A DNA stretch of 64,000 nt from Candidatus Gastranaerophilales bacterium (GTDB taxonomy: Bacteria; Cyanobacteriota; Vampirovibrionia; Gastranaerophilales; Gastranaerophilaceae): assembly GCA_944326555.1 (NCBI GenBank), contig CALVEK010000015.1, positions 1 to 64,000 of the forward strand. The letters run 5' to 3'. Shown piece by piece: positions 42,756 to 50,277 of this stretch. The notes under the pieces were generated by a model. The model was not told the origin of the DNA. It did not search any database and worked only from the letters and a program-made list of their open reading frames with translations. The position numbers and the translations under genes are program-made. Positions within the stretch are counted from its first letter, which is position 1; each line of letters starts with the position of its first letter.

Positions 42756-45700
42756 TTAGAAATTTATTATCAAAGTTAAGAAATAATCAGATTTAAAATC
42801 TTTTAATTTTGGAACACTAACGTATTTCAATGTATTTTTTATGCTTCTCAATGCTATTTCATCAATCTGGTCAGAACCGCTGGATTCTAGTACTTGAGCA
42901 CCTTTTAGGGTGTTGTCAGGTGCGATTGTTACTGATATTTTTATGCTGTCATTGAAGTTTACATCAGCTGCATTTGATAAGTCATTTTGTAAATTCATTT
43001 GAATATTTTTACCAGCGGTTTGTAAATATTCTTTAACAGAACTTTCTTGTGCAAGTTTTTCGCTTATTTGCCAAGAGATTTTTGTTATTGTAATTGCCGA
43101 TGGTTTATCTGAGAATGAATTTGCCATGGATTTATTGATATCCTGAGATATAGCAGGACCTTCGCTATCAGATTCTGCTTTTTGGTTTTGTAAATCCATA
43201 AACATTTCATCAGGATTTTGGGCGTTCTCTGTAGCAGCTTTGTTATGGTTAACAAGCCATGATGCAATACCGCCGCCTGCCAAAACAAGAGTGAGAACTG
43301 CTGCTACTATAATTTTCTTTGTTGCATTTACTGTTTTTTGAGATACAGGTTCTTGAGCTAATTCAAATTCTTTTTGTTCTCCGTTTGTTTGTTCTTCATT
43401 TTCAAACAATGCTTCTATTGTATCGTCTTCTTCCGGATTATCAGCACTCGCTTGAGCGTGTTCTGTTTCATTGTTATCTACTGTTGCAGATACCTCATCG
43501 CTTATAAGCTCTTCATTATTTGTTTCTTGTGAATATTGAGGTTCATTTTCGTTGGCATCATTTTGTTGTTCTGCATCATCAGACAACAGTGCGAGAAGGT
43601 CATCATCCAAGAGATTTTGAATTTCATCTGTGTCTGTCGATGTTTCGGTGTTTTGATTTTCTTCATATTCCTCATTGATTTTATCTGTATCAACAGGTTC
43701 AGTTGTTCCGTAAATATCGGATTCTTGCTCTTTATCATCCGTTACAGACATATCTTCTTTTGAGTTTTCAGATATTTCGTTATCATTTTCTTCTTCTTCG
43801 TATACAAGTTCAACAGGTTCTTGAGTTTCTTCAGCTGTTTCATTCTGTATATCATAGTCATATTGACTTTCTGTTGAAATGTCTTCATCTTCTGTTTCTG
43901 TCAAATCATTTGTTTCTTCTTTTAGGGTTGGTTCGTTTTCTTCTTCTCCTTCAAGAGAGAGGGTAAATGGTTTTCTTTCTTCCGATGGCGCTTTGTTTTC
44001 AACAGTTTCTTCAAGTTCTTCTTGAGGATGTATTTCTTGTAATTCTCCTATATCAGAGAGAGAATCGTGTTCCAGAGTTTCAATCTCTCCTATTGGTTCA
44101 AGGCTGTCAGATATATCAAGTTTTTCCAGTGTAATATCTGTTTCTGCTTCAAGGCTGCTAATTTCATCTGGCTCTTGTATATTGTTGTCAGAAATTTCTG
44201 TTTCGGTATCTGTATTTTCTTCTGAAAGACTTTTCAGTTCATCAATGTCTGCAACATTTTCTGATAAATCAGAAATGTCATCTGTTTGTAGATTTTCAAG
44301 TTCGCTAAGAGGTGTATCCTCACCTGTTAAGTCTGAGTCTTCTTCATCTGTTAATGCAGCTATACTTGTATCTTCTGTGTTTTCTAAAGTTTCCGGTATA
44401 ATATTTTCTTCTTGAGTTTCTTCTGTTAAAGTTGATAGTTCATTATGTTCTTCAACAGATTCTACTGTTTCAAGCGGCTCTATTTCTAAATTTTCAAGGT
44501 TATCAATGTCATTGTTAACTTCATTTGTAATTTCAAGTTCTGTCGGCTCTTCTATACTATTTGAATCATTTTCCAAAATTGGTTCTTCGCTATTATCAGA
44601 TTCGAGTGTTTCTGCATCTTTTATTTCTTCTAATGAGTCTATCTCATCGAGTTCTTCGATAGCTGTTTCTGCAAGTTCTTGTTGTTCTTTGTTTCCGTCA
44701 GAAGTTTCTGAAACAATTGAAATTTCTTCTTCTGTTTCAATTTCTTCAAGTGTACTGAGTTCGTCAAGATTTGCAACTTCTTCATCAAGTGGGACGATAT
44801 CTTCTAAAGTATCAATATTTTCTTCAAGAGGGGCTTCTTCGGCGAGAGTATCAGAGTCAGTTTCGCTATCTGTGATATTTGCCAAAGCGTTATCTTGATC
44901 TTTCTGTTCTTCTGTTTCTTCCGCTGTTTCTTCTACTTCTTCTATTTCTGTAAGGGCGGGAAGTTCTTCGCTTAAGTCTGTTAAGTCTTCGTTAGAGATG
45001 CTTTCGGTTTCTGTTTCTTCTGTAGATTCTAATGTATTTATTTCAGAATTTTCATGGATTTTTGCTTCGATATTCGCAACACCCATTGGCAAAATTTCCG
45101 GAATTGCACCGAGAACAATTGCTTCTTCTGTATTTTGCTCTTCTGTAGAATTTTGTTCTGATATATCTTCTAAAAGTTCAGCATCTTTATCTTCTTCTGA
45201 ATCTTGCTGATTTTCTTCAAGATTTTCTGTATTTTCTTCATCTTCAGGATTTTCTTCGTTTTCTTCTTGCAGGTTATCTGTTAATGATTCGTTTTCTTGT
45301 TCTTCTTCATAATTTTCTTCTGCATTTTCTTCTGCATTTTCAACAGTAGCAAGGCTCCCTAAGATTGTGCTGTCAATTTCTTCTTTGTTGCCTGCAAATA
45401 CGCTTAGGGTACTGTCGTTTAGCAGTTCGTTGTAATTTTTTACCTGAGAAACGATAACATCAAATTCACTCATATCAGAGAAAGTTTCTCTACAAACAGG
45501 ACAAGATATGACGTGTTTTATAAAATATACTTTTTCACTTTCTGCTATTTGAGCATCCAAAAATGGTACGGCCAATTCTCTAACTTTTTCGTGCTCAATA
45601 GATGAGAATATAGCAGGTTTTACTGTTGTTTTTTCGACAAATTCTTTTAGTTTATCAATAGGTTTGAGTATTTCCGTATTGTAGATAAAATATTCTGCTT

Positions 45701-46106
45701 CTGTTTTTATTGTTTGAAGCTCATCTGCAGGAACAAACCCGAGGACTTGTGTTGCTTTTAGAGCGGAATCAAATTTTAACACAATATAAGCAGCAGGTTT
45801 TGCATCATATTTTTCTTGAATTTTAGGTACACTAAAATTACTGCTGTCAAAAGTAGCTCTGATATCGAGTCTTACTCCGCCTACATAGATATCAGCAAGT
45901 TCAAAATTTCTTACAAATTCTGATATTTTGTATAGGCTGTTTTGATTATCTGCGTTTATTCCTTTCGAATTTAGATATTCACAAGCTGTAGTTGCTGCAA
46001 TGTTGAGAATAAAAGCTCTTTTTCTGAGATTTTTTTCTTCTATTTTGCAAGCAATGATTTTTGATTTTTCTACAATTTTATTTTCCAGTTTTATAATATC
46101 TGTCAT
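42756..46106 (-). CDS. giant membrane protein: DUF1822-like + zinc anti-sigma motif + acidic tether + TonB-like C-terminus
   Basis: A 1116-residue protein. Residues 30-160 resemble DUF1822, a cyanobacterial domain (ACEYLNSKGI..ELADIYVGGVRLDIR..YIVLKFD..QVLGFV). HVISCPVC at 198-205 is an HX3CX2C motif as in zinc-binding anti-sigma factors. About 680 residues of extremely acidic, Glu/Thr/Ser-rich, probably disordered sequence follow (about 245-925). One membrane helix lies near 930-952 (IIVAAVLTLVLAGGGIASWL). The last 110 residues look like a TonB/TolA C-terminal domain (VTIAPDNTLKGAQVLESSGS..ALRSIKNTL). Predicted topology is N-terminus inside, TonB-like domain outside. It may sense envelope state and hold the adjacent sigma factor. 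The start follows AAGGATAAAAAA. Confidence 0.75.
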   Translation of the reverse strand: MTDIIKLENKIVEKSKIIACKIEEKNLRKRAFILNIAATTACEYLNSKGINADNQNSLYKISEFVRNFELADIYVGGVRLDIRATFDSSNFSVPKIQEKYDAKPAAYIVLKFDSALKATQVLGFVPADELQTIKTEAEYFIYNTEILKPIDKLKEFVEKTTVKPAIFSSIEHEKVRELAVPFLDAQIAESEKVYFIKHVISCPVCRETFSDMSEFDVIVSQVKNYNELLNDSTLSVFAGNKEEIDSTILGSLATVENAEENAEENYEEEQENESLTDNLQEENEENPEDEENTENLEENQQDSEEDKDAELLEDISEQNSTEEQNTEEAIVLGAIPEILPMGVANIEAKIHENSEINTLESTEETETESISNEDLTDLSEELPALTEIEEVEETAEETEEQKDQDNALANITDSETDSDTLAEEAPLEENIDTLEDIVPLDEEVANLDELSTLEEIETEEEISIVSETSDGNKEQQELAETAIEELDEIDSLEEIKDAETLESDNSEEPILENDSNSIEEPTELEITNEVNNDIDNLENLEIEPLETVESVEEHNELSTLTEETQEENIIPETLENTEDTSIAALTDEEDSDLTGEDTPLSELENLQTDDISDLSENVADIDELKSLSEENTDTETEISDNNIQEPDEISSLEAETDITLEKLDISDSLEPIGEIETLEHDSLSDIGELQEIHPQEELEETVENKAPSEERKPFTLSLEGEEENEPTLKEETNDLTETEDEDISTESQYDYDIQNETAEETQEPVELVYEEEENDNEISENSKEDMSVTDDKEQESDIYGTTEPVDTDKINEEYEENQNTETSTDTDEIQNLLDDDLLALLSDDAEQQNDANENEPQYSQETNNEELISDEVSATVDNNETEHAQASADNPEEDDTIEALFENEEQTNGEQKEFELAQEPVSQKTVNATKKIIVAAVLTLVLAGGGIASWLVNHNKAATENAQNPDEMFMDLQNQKAESDSEGPAISQDINKSMANSFSDKPSAITITKISWQISEKLAQESSVKEYLQTAGKNIQMNLQNDLSNAADVNFNDSIKISVTIAPDNTLKGAQVLESSGSDQIDEIALRSIKNTLKYVSVPKLKDFKSDYFLTLIINF

Positions 46107-46300
46107 TTTTTTATCCTTTATTACAATGTCTCATATTACAGTAGATTACGTTTACAAAAAAAATATTCCAAATCATCCAAAATTCATGTTATAATGTAAC
46201 AAAATGTTTCATTATTTGTATCCATGGTCATAAATTTGGGCAATAAAAAGTTTTCTCATGTTTTGTATGTACAGAAGTGTTAATAAAAAGGAGTGTTAGT

Positions 46301-46696
46301 ATGTCAGTTAATTTTTCAACAATTACGCCAATGAGTCAGTCAACAATTTCCAGAACACCTGCTTTTACAACTGCTACAACTGCACAACAACCTGCTGCAA
46401 GTAGCCCTATTGACGGTGGTTATCAACAACCTAAGAAGAAAAGCCACTGGTTTAGAAATACATTGATTGCTGCGGCTGTGCTCGTTGCAGGTGCTACTGC
46501 CTTGAGAGGCAAAGTTGGCATGTTTAAAGATTTTGATAAAGCAGCAACTATTGCCAAAGATGCAAAATTGATGGATAAGGCTGCTTACTATGGTAAGAAA
46601 GCAGTTGCCGAAGTCGGTGATTTTGTTATCAAATATGCTAATATGGGTATTGAGTATGTTAAGAACTTATTCCAAAAACCCGGTGCTACTCCGTAA
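46301..46696 (+). CDS. small membrane protein with MSVNFS N-terminus
   Basis: A 131-residue protein. The ATG at 46301 has AAGGAG nine bases upstream; an earlier in-frame start at 46277 lacks one. The N-terminus MSVNFSTITPMSQSTIS is followed by a Thr/Gln/Pro-rich stretch, a basic KKKSHW patch, a membrane helix (TLIAAAVLVAGATAL) and a helical lysine-containing tail. The same layout occurs at the N-terminus of the 577-residue protein at 9849 (MTINFS). The function is unknown. It is divergent from the giant anti-sigma-like gene and ends in a strong terminator. Confidence 0.75.
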   Translation: MSVNFSTITPMSQSTISRTPAFTTATTAQQPAASSPIDGGYQQPKKKSHWFRNTLIAAAVLVAGATALRGKVGMFKDFDKAATIAKDAKLMDKAAYYGKKAVAEVGDFVIKYANMGIEYVKNLFQKPGATP

Positions 46697-46722
46697 GTTG
46701 ATACTGACATAAGTAAATATAA

Positions 46723-46756
46723 AAAGAGCTGTTATATTATGACAGCTCTTTTGTTA
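46723..46756 (+). terminator. Rho-independent terminator
   Basis: A perfect stem AAAGAGCTGT / ACAGCTCTTT with a nine-base loop is followed by TTGTTATTTT. It lies 27 bases after the stop of the small membrane protein gene. Confidence 0.88.
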
Positions 46757-46850
46757 TTTTATCTGATTGTCGTTGCCCGCCTTTTTATAATGCTAATCAA
46801 AACTCGCTCTTGTTATTTTGCTTTTTATCATGAATCTTTATTTGAGCACC

Positions 46851-47738
46851 TTATACCCAGTTTTCCAAGTCAGGAGTTTTCTTTCTCCAGTCTTTTGATA
46901 CTTTGACTTTTAGTTCCAGATAAACTTTTTTATCAAGCATTTTTTCTAATTCAATTCTGGCTTGAGAACCTATTGCTTTTAGCATTTGTCCTTTTTTACC
47001 AATCATAATGCCCTTTTGGCTTTCGTGTTCGACGTGTATGGTTGCAAAAATACGGTCTATATCTTCTTTTTCTTCATATTTTTCTATTAATACAGCTACA
47101 CTGTGAGGGATTTCATCTTTTGTGTTTTTGAGTATTTTTTCTCTGATGATTTCCTGTGCAATGGAACGCATACTTTCATCCGTAAGGTCATCTTCGTCAT
47201 ATATCGGTTGTCCCTCAGGGAGTTTTCTTAGAATAGTTGATATGAGTGTATCTATATTTCTGCCTGTTTGTGCAGATACTTTTGCTGTTGGTAAATTTGT
47301 ATCAAACAACATTTTATATGTAAGTAAATTTTGTTCTTTTTTTATCGGGTCTTTGAGCTTATCTACTTTGTTTAATACAATAATTATCGGAATATTTGTT
47401 TTCTTTAAAAGATTTTCAACAATCCATTTGTCTCCTGCACCTGCGGGTTCTGATACATCTACCAAGAAAAGTATTAAATCAGCATCAGGAATTGAACATT
47501 TTGCTTCATCCATTAAAAATTCGCCAAGTTTATCAAGAGGCTTGTGGATTCCGGGGGTATCAATAAATACAATCTGCCCCTCTTCGTTTGTATAGATTCC
47601 TTTTATCCTGCGTCTTGTTGTTTGTGCCTTATCAGTTGCTATTGCAATTTTTTGTCCGACTATTGTATTCAATAACGTTGATTTCCCTACGTTTGGACGT
47701 CCTAAAACTGCTACAAAACCTGATTTAAACTCTTTCAT
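46851..47738 (-). CDS. era: GTPase Era
   Basis: A 295-residue GTPase for 16S rRNA maturation and 30S assembly. The G motifs are GRPNVGKSTLLN (G1), TRRRIKGI (G2 region), DTPGIHKPLDKLGEF (G3) and LNKVDKL (G4). KVSAQTGRNIDTLI contains G5. The C-terminal KH domain includes IMIGKKGQMLKAIGSQARIE. The protein has full family length and is probably associated with the membrane face of the cytosol. It lies downstream of rpsA, but a terminator between them (47823) suggests separate transcription. Confidence 0.96.
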   Translation of the reverse strand: MKEFKSGFVAVLGRPNVGKSTLLNTIVGQKIAIATDKAQTTRRRIKGIYTNEEGQIVFIDTPGIHKPLDKLGEFLMDEAKCSIPDADLILFLVDVSEPAGAGDKWIVENLLKKTNIPIIIVLNKVDKLKDPIKKEQNLLTYKMLFDTNLPTAKVSAQTGRNIDTLISTILRKLPEGQPIYDEDDLTDESMRSIAQEIIREKILKNTKDEIPHSVAVLIEKYEEKEDIDRIFATIHVEHESQKGIMIGKKGQMLKAIGSQARIELEKMLDKKVYLELKVKVSKDWRKKTPDLENWV

Positions 47739-47822
47739 ATGATATTTTCCTGCATTTGCTGATTATTTGTAATGTACAACAAAAAGAGATTTGTTGCATT
47801 GTTTTTGAATTGCTTTAAAACT

Positions 47823-47858
47823 AAAAAGCGGCAGGTTATAACCTACCGCTTTTTTACA
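47823..47858 (-). terminator. terminator of rpsA
   Basis: AAAAAGCGG-C-AGGT-TATA-ACCT-A-CCGCTTTTT is a long stem with one internal mismatch and a T-run on either strand. It follows the rpsA stop on the minus strand. Confidence 0.9.
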
Positions 47859-47871
47859 CTCTGACAATTGA

Positions 47872-48924
47872 TTAAGCGTTGATGTCTTTTACGCTCAATG
47901 CAATTCTGTGTTCTTGCGGAGTGAATTTTTTGATAAGAACTTTCACTTCGTCGCCATTTTTGTAGATATCAAACGGATTAACGTTTGAGTCTTCCATTTC
48001 AGCTACAGGAAGCAATGCTTCTACTCCTGGGAATATGTTGATAAATGCGCCGAAAGAAGTAACTTTATTAACAGTACCTGTAATTACTTGTCCTTCTTCA
48101 AATTTATCTTCGATTTCTTCCCAAGGATTGTCGCCGATTCTCTTCAAGCTCAAGCTGATACGTTTAAGATCTTCATCAATTTTAAGAACTTTAACTTCGA
48201 TTTTTTGACCAAGAGTAAGAACATCTGAAGGATGTTTGATTCTTTGCCAAGAAATTTCTGAAATAGGAAGAAGTCCGTCAACACCGTTGATGTCGATAAA
48301 TGCACCGAAATCAGCGATTCTTACAACTTCACCTTCTACAATTTGATCAACTTCAAGGTTAGAAATAACTTCGTCAACAAGTTGTTCTCTTTGTTCTGCA
48401 AGAGCTTGTCTTTGAGAAAGAATAAGTTTGTTTCTTTTTGCATCAGCTTCAAGAACTTTTGCTTCGATTTCTTGGTTCATAAGACCGTCAAAAGGCATAC
48501 CTGTTCTTAATTGAGAAGCAGGGATAAAACCTCTTAAGTCTTCAACTTCAACAATTACACCGCCCTTAACAAGAGAAACAACTTTTGCCATAACTGTTTC
48601 GCCTGAAATTTTAGCGTTTTGAAGTGTTTGCCATGCTTGAGCACAAGCAACTCTTTTTAATGAAACAAGCATAGCGCTTTTTTCATCTTCATCTTCTTTG
48701 AGAATATAGAATTCTTTGCAATCACCGATTTTGATTTCTTCAAGCATTGAAGTAGGGATTTCTTTGTTAGGCAAAAATGCTTCTGATTTTGAACCTATAT
48801 CAACAAGATATCCGTCATTTTCTTTTTTCAAAATTAAGCCTCTAACTACGTCAGCTACGCTTAATTTTGATTTAAAAGATTCTTCTAATAATTTTTCGAA
48901 TTCATCCATTTCTTTTGTTACCAT
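47872..48924 (-). CDS. rpsA: 30S ribosomal protein S1
   Basis: A 350-residue S1 with four S1 RNA-binding domains (about residues 18-85, 105-170, 190-260 and 275-345). The best preserved are GEVVRIADFGAFIDINGVDG and GTVNKVTSFGAFINIFPGVE. Four domains is the short form seen in several Gram-positive and cyanobacterial-related lineages, against six in Escherichia coli. It begins 26 bases after the ispH stop on the same strand. In some bacteria these two proteins are fused, so co-expression is probably old. Confidence 0.94.
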   Translation of the reverse strand: MVTKEMDEFEKLLEESFKSKLSVADVVRGLILKKENDGYLVDIGSKSEAFLPNKEIPTSMLEEIKIGDCKEFYILKEDEDEKSAMLVSLKRVACAQAWQTLQNAKISGETVMAKVVSLVKGGVIVEVEDLRGFIPASQLRTGMPFDGLMNQEIEAKVLEADAKRNKLILSQRQALAEQREQLVDEVISNLEVDQIVEGEVVRIADFGAFIDINGVDGLLPISEISWQRIKHPSDVLTLGQKIEVKVLKIDEDLKRISLSLKRIGDNPWEEIEDKFEEGQVITGTVNKVTSFGAFINIFPGVEALLPVAEMEDSNVNPFDIYKNGDEVKVLIKKFTPQEHRIALSVKDINA

Positions 48925-48950
48925 GTTTAGTTTTTCCTTTCATTTATTTT

Positions 48951-49829
48951 TTAGTAGTTGTTTAATTTTTCCATAACGTTATTGATTATGTTATCAGGAG
49001 TGGATGCTCCTGCGGTAATACCTATATTTGTTGATTTTTCAATCAATTCTTTGTAATTGTTCAGTTCATCATCTGTTTCTATGTGGATAGTTGATGTTAT
49101 GCCTGACAAAATTTCAGCCAAATGTGTTGTATTTGCACTTTTTTTGCTGCCTACAACTATCATAAGGTCTGATTCTTTTGCAAGGTTTTTGGCTTCTGAC
49201 TGTCTCAAAGAGGTAGAGGCGCATATTGTGTTGAAAACCTTAAGTTCCTTTGATAAAGGCAGCAGGTAGTTTACAACACTTTGTAAGTTTTCTATTCTTT
49301 GTGTTGTTTGCACTACAACGCCGACTCTTTTGTGTTTTTTAATTTCTTCTTCAAAACTCTCAAGACTTTTTACATCAGGAGCAACGATAACTTTTTCTCC
49401 ATGTGGTTGTGCATTAGCTTTTATTGCACAGACTTCGGGGTGTTCCGGTTTGCCAACTATTACAAGCAAGAATCCGTCTTGAACAAGTTCTATAGCTTTT
49501 TGTTGTACTTTTTTGACATCAAGGCAAGTCAGGTCAACAACCTCGTAGCCTTTTTGCTTTGCATTTTCAAAAACCTCAGGTGCTGCACCATGGCTGCGTA
49601 TTACACAAATGTTTGTACATTTTGAACTGTTATTACAGGGCAGTTCGTCTACTGTATGTATTCCAAGGTTTGACAGCTCATTAATTACATGCGAATTGTG
49701 TATTAATTCGCCGAGCACAAAAATTTCTTTATCTTTATTTTCTGTCTTTAACTTTTTAGTAGTCTCTACGGCTCTTTTTACACCGTAGCAAAAACCTGCA
49801 TGTTTCGCCAGTTTAATGTTTTTTTTCAA
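48951..49829 (-). CDS. ispH: 4-hydroxy-3-methylbut-2-enyl diphosphate reductase
   Basis: A 292-residue iron-sulfur enzyme, the last step of the MEP isoprenoid pathway. The three cluster cysteines lie in HAGFCYGVKRAVE (residue 13), VVDLTCLDVKK and NTICASTSLRQ. HSHVINELSNLG and IRSHGAAPEVFENAKQKG hold substrate-binding residues. GASTPDNIINNVMEKL forms the usual C-terminal segment. Its presence shows that the organism uses the MEP pathway, and therefore needs a cytosolic DXS somewhere. It is the first gene of the ispH-rpsA unit. Confidence 0.95.
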   Translation of the reverse strand: MKKNIKLAKHAGFCYGVKRAVETTKKLKTENKDKEIFVLGELIHNSHVINELSNLGIHTVDELPCNNSSKCTNICVIRSHGAAPEVFENAKQKGYEVVDLTCLDVKKVQQKAIELVQDGFLLVIVGKPEHPEVCAIKANAQPHGEKVIVAPDVKSLESFEEEIKKHKRVGVVVQTTQRIENLQSVVNYLLPLSKELKVFNTICASTSLRQSEAKNLAKESDLMIVVGSKKSANTTHLAEILSGITSTIHIETDDELNNYKELIEKSTNIGITAGASTPDNIINNVMEKLNNY

Positions 49830-50004
49830 ACGTTAGTACGTCCAATCTTTTAGACTCACAACAGAATATACCATCTTACCAGTATTTAGTCTGTGTGGTA
49901 CAAACATTAATGACATGAACAAAGTTCTATTTCAAGTGTACGACTTGTTTTATATTCGCTTATCAAAAACATGCTAAATATTGCAATTTTAAGAGAAATT
50001 TTTC

Positions 50005-50035
50005 AAAAAAAAGCCTCTGCTGGTTAGGCAAAGGC
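50005..50035 (-). terminator. Rho-independent terminator downstream of priA
   Basis: On the minus strand GCCTTTGC-CTAACCA-GCAGAGGC (one G-T wobble) is followed by eight T. It lies 240 bases past the priA stop, an unusual distance. Confidence 0.85.
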
Positions 50036-50150
50036 ATTGATTCGGTTAGTAATTTTGGTAGTTAGGTTATAGAGTTTATGGAGTTATTAATTAAAACTTC
50101 ACACACAATTAAGGGTTTTTATAAAACACTTATTTCACTTCCGTGAATTT
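50005..50150 (-). ncRNA. candidate small RNA or priA 3' UTR with G-depleted ACCUA-rich segment
   Basis: On the minus strand the 50-60 bases before the terminator are almost free of G and read CTCCATAAACTCTATAACCT then AACTACCAAAATTACTAACC. The words (ACCTA, CTACCA, CTAACC, TTACT) and the position just before a strong terminator match the candidate at 25600-25767. A promoter is not evident, so it could also be cut from the priA message. The 5' boundary given is arbitrary. Confidence 0.35.
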
Positions 50151-50277
50151 TTAAATGTTCCTCAAGTTTAAAAATTTCCTTTTTAAGACCCTTTTGTTGC
50201 AAAAGTTAACAATACCCAAAGGCACAAGTTTTGTAGTCTAATATTCTGTTTAAAAACCTGTTTTGTGTAGGGGGAGC

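Larger units (their letters stand above)
49830..50277. other. intergenic region with terminator and candidate small RNA
   Basis: About 450 bases between ispH and priA (same strand) without a gene. The part next to priA (50036-50277) could be the priA 3' untranslated region or an independent RNA ending at the terminator at 50005-50035. The part next to ispH (49830-50004) should contain the ispH promoter, but none can be placed with confidence. Confidence 0.4.

Noticed and set aside
43300-45250. Several plus-strand reading frames rich in Ser, Phe and Leu opposite the giant acidic protein
   Set aside because: They are mirror products of the repetitive Glu/Thr/Ser codons on the minus strand, with no ribosome binding sites and no protein-like pattern.
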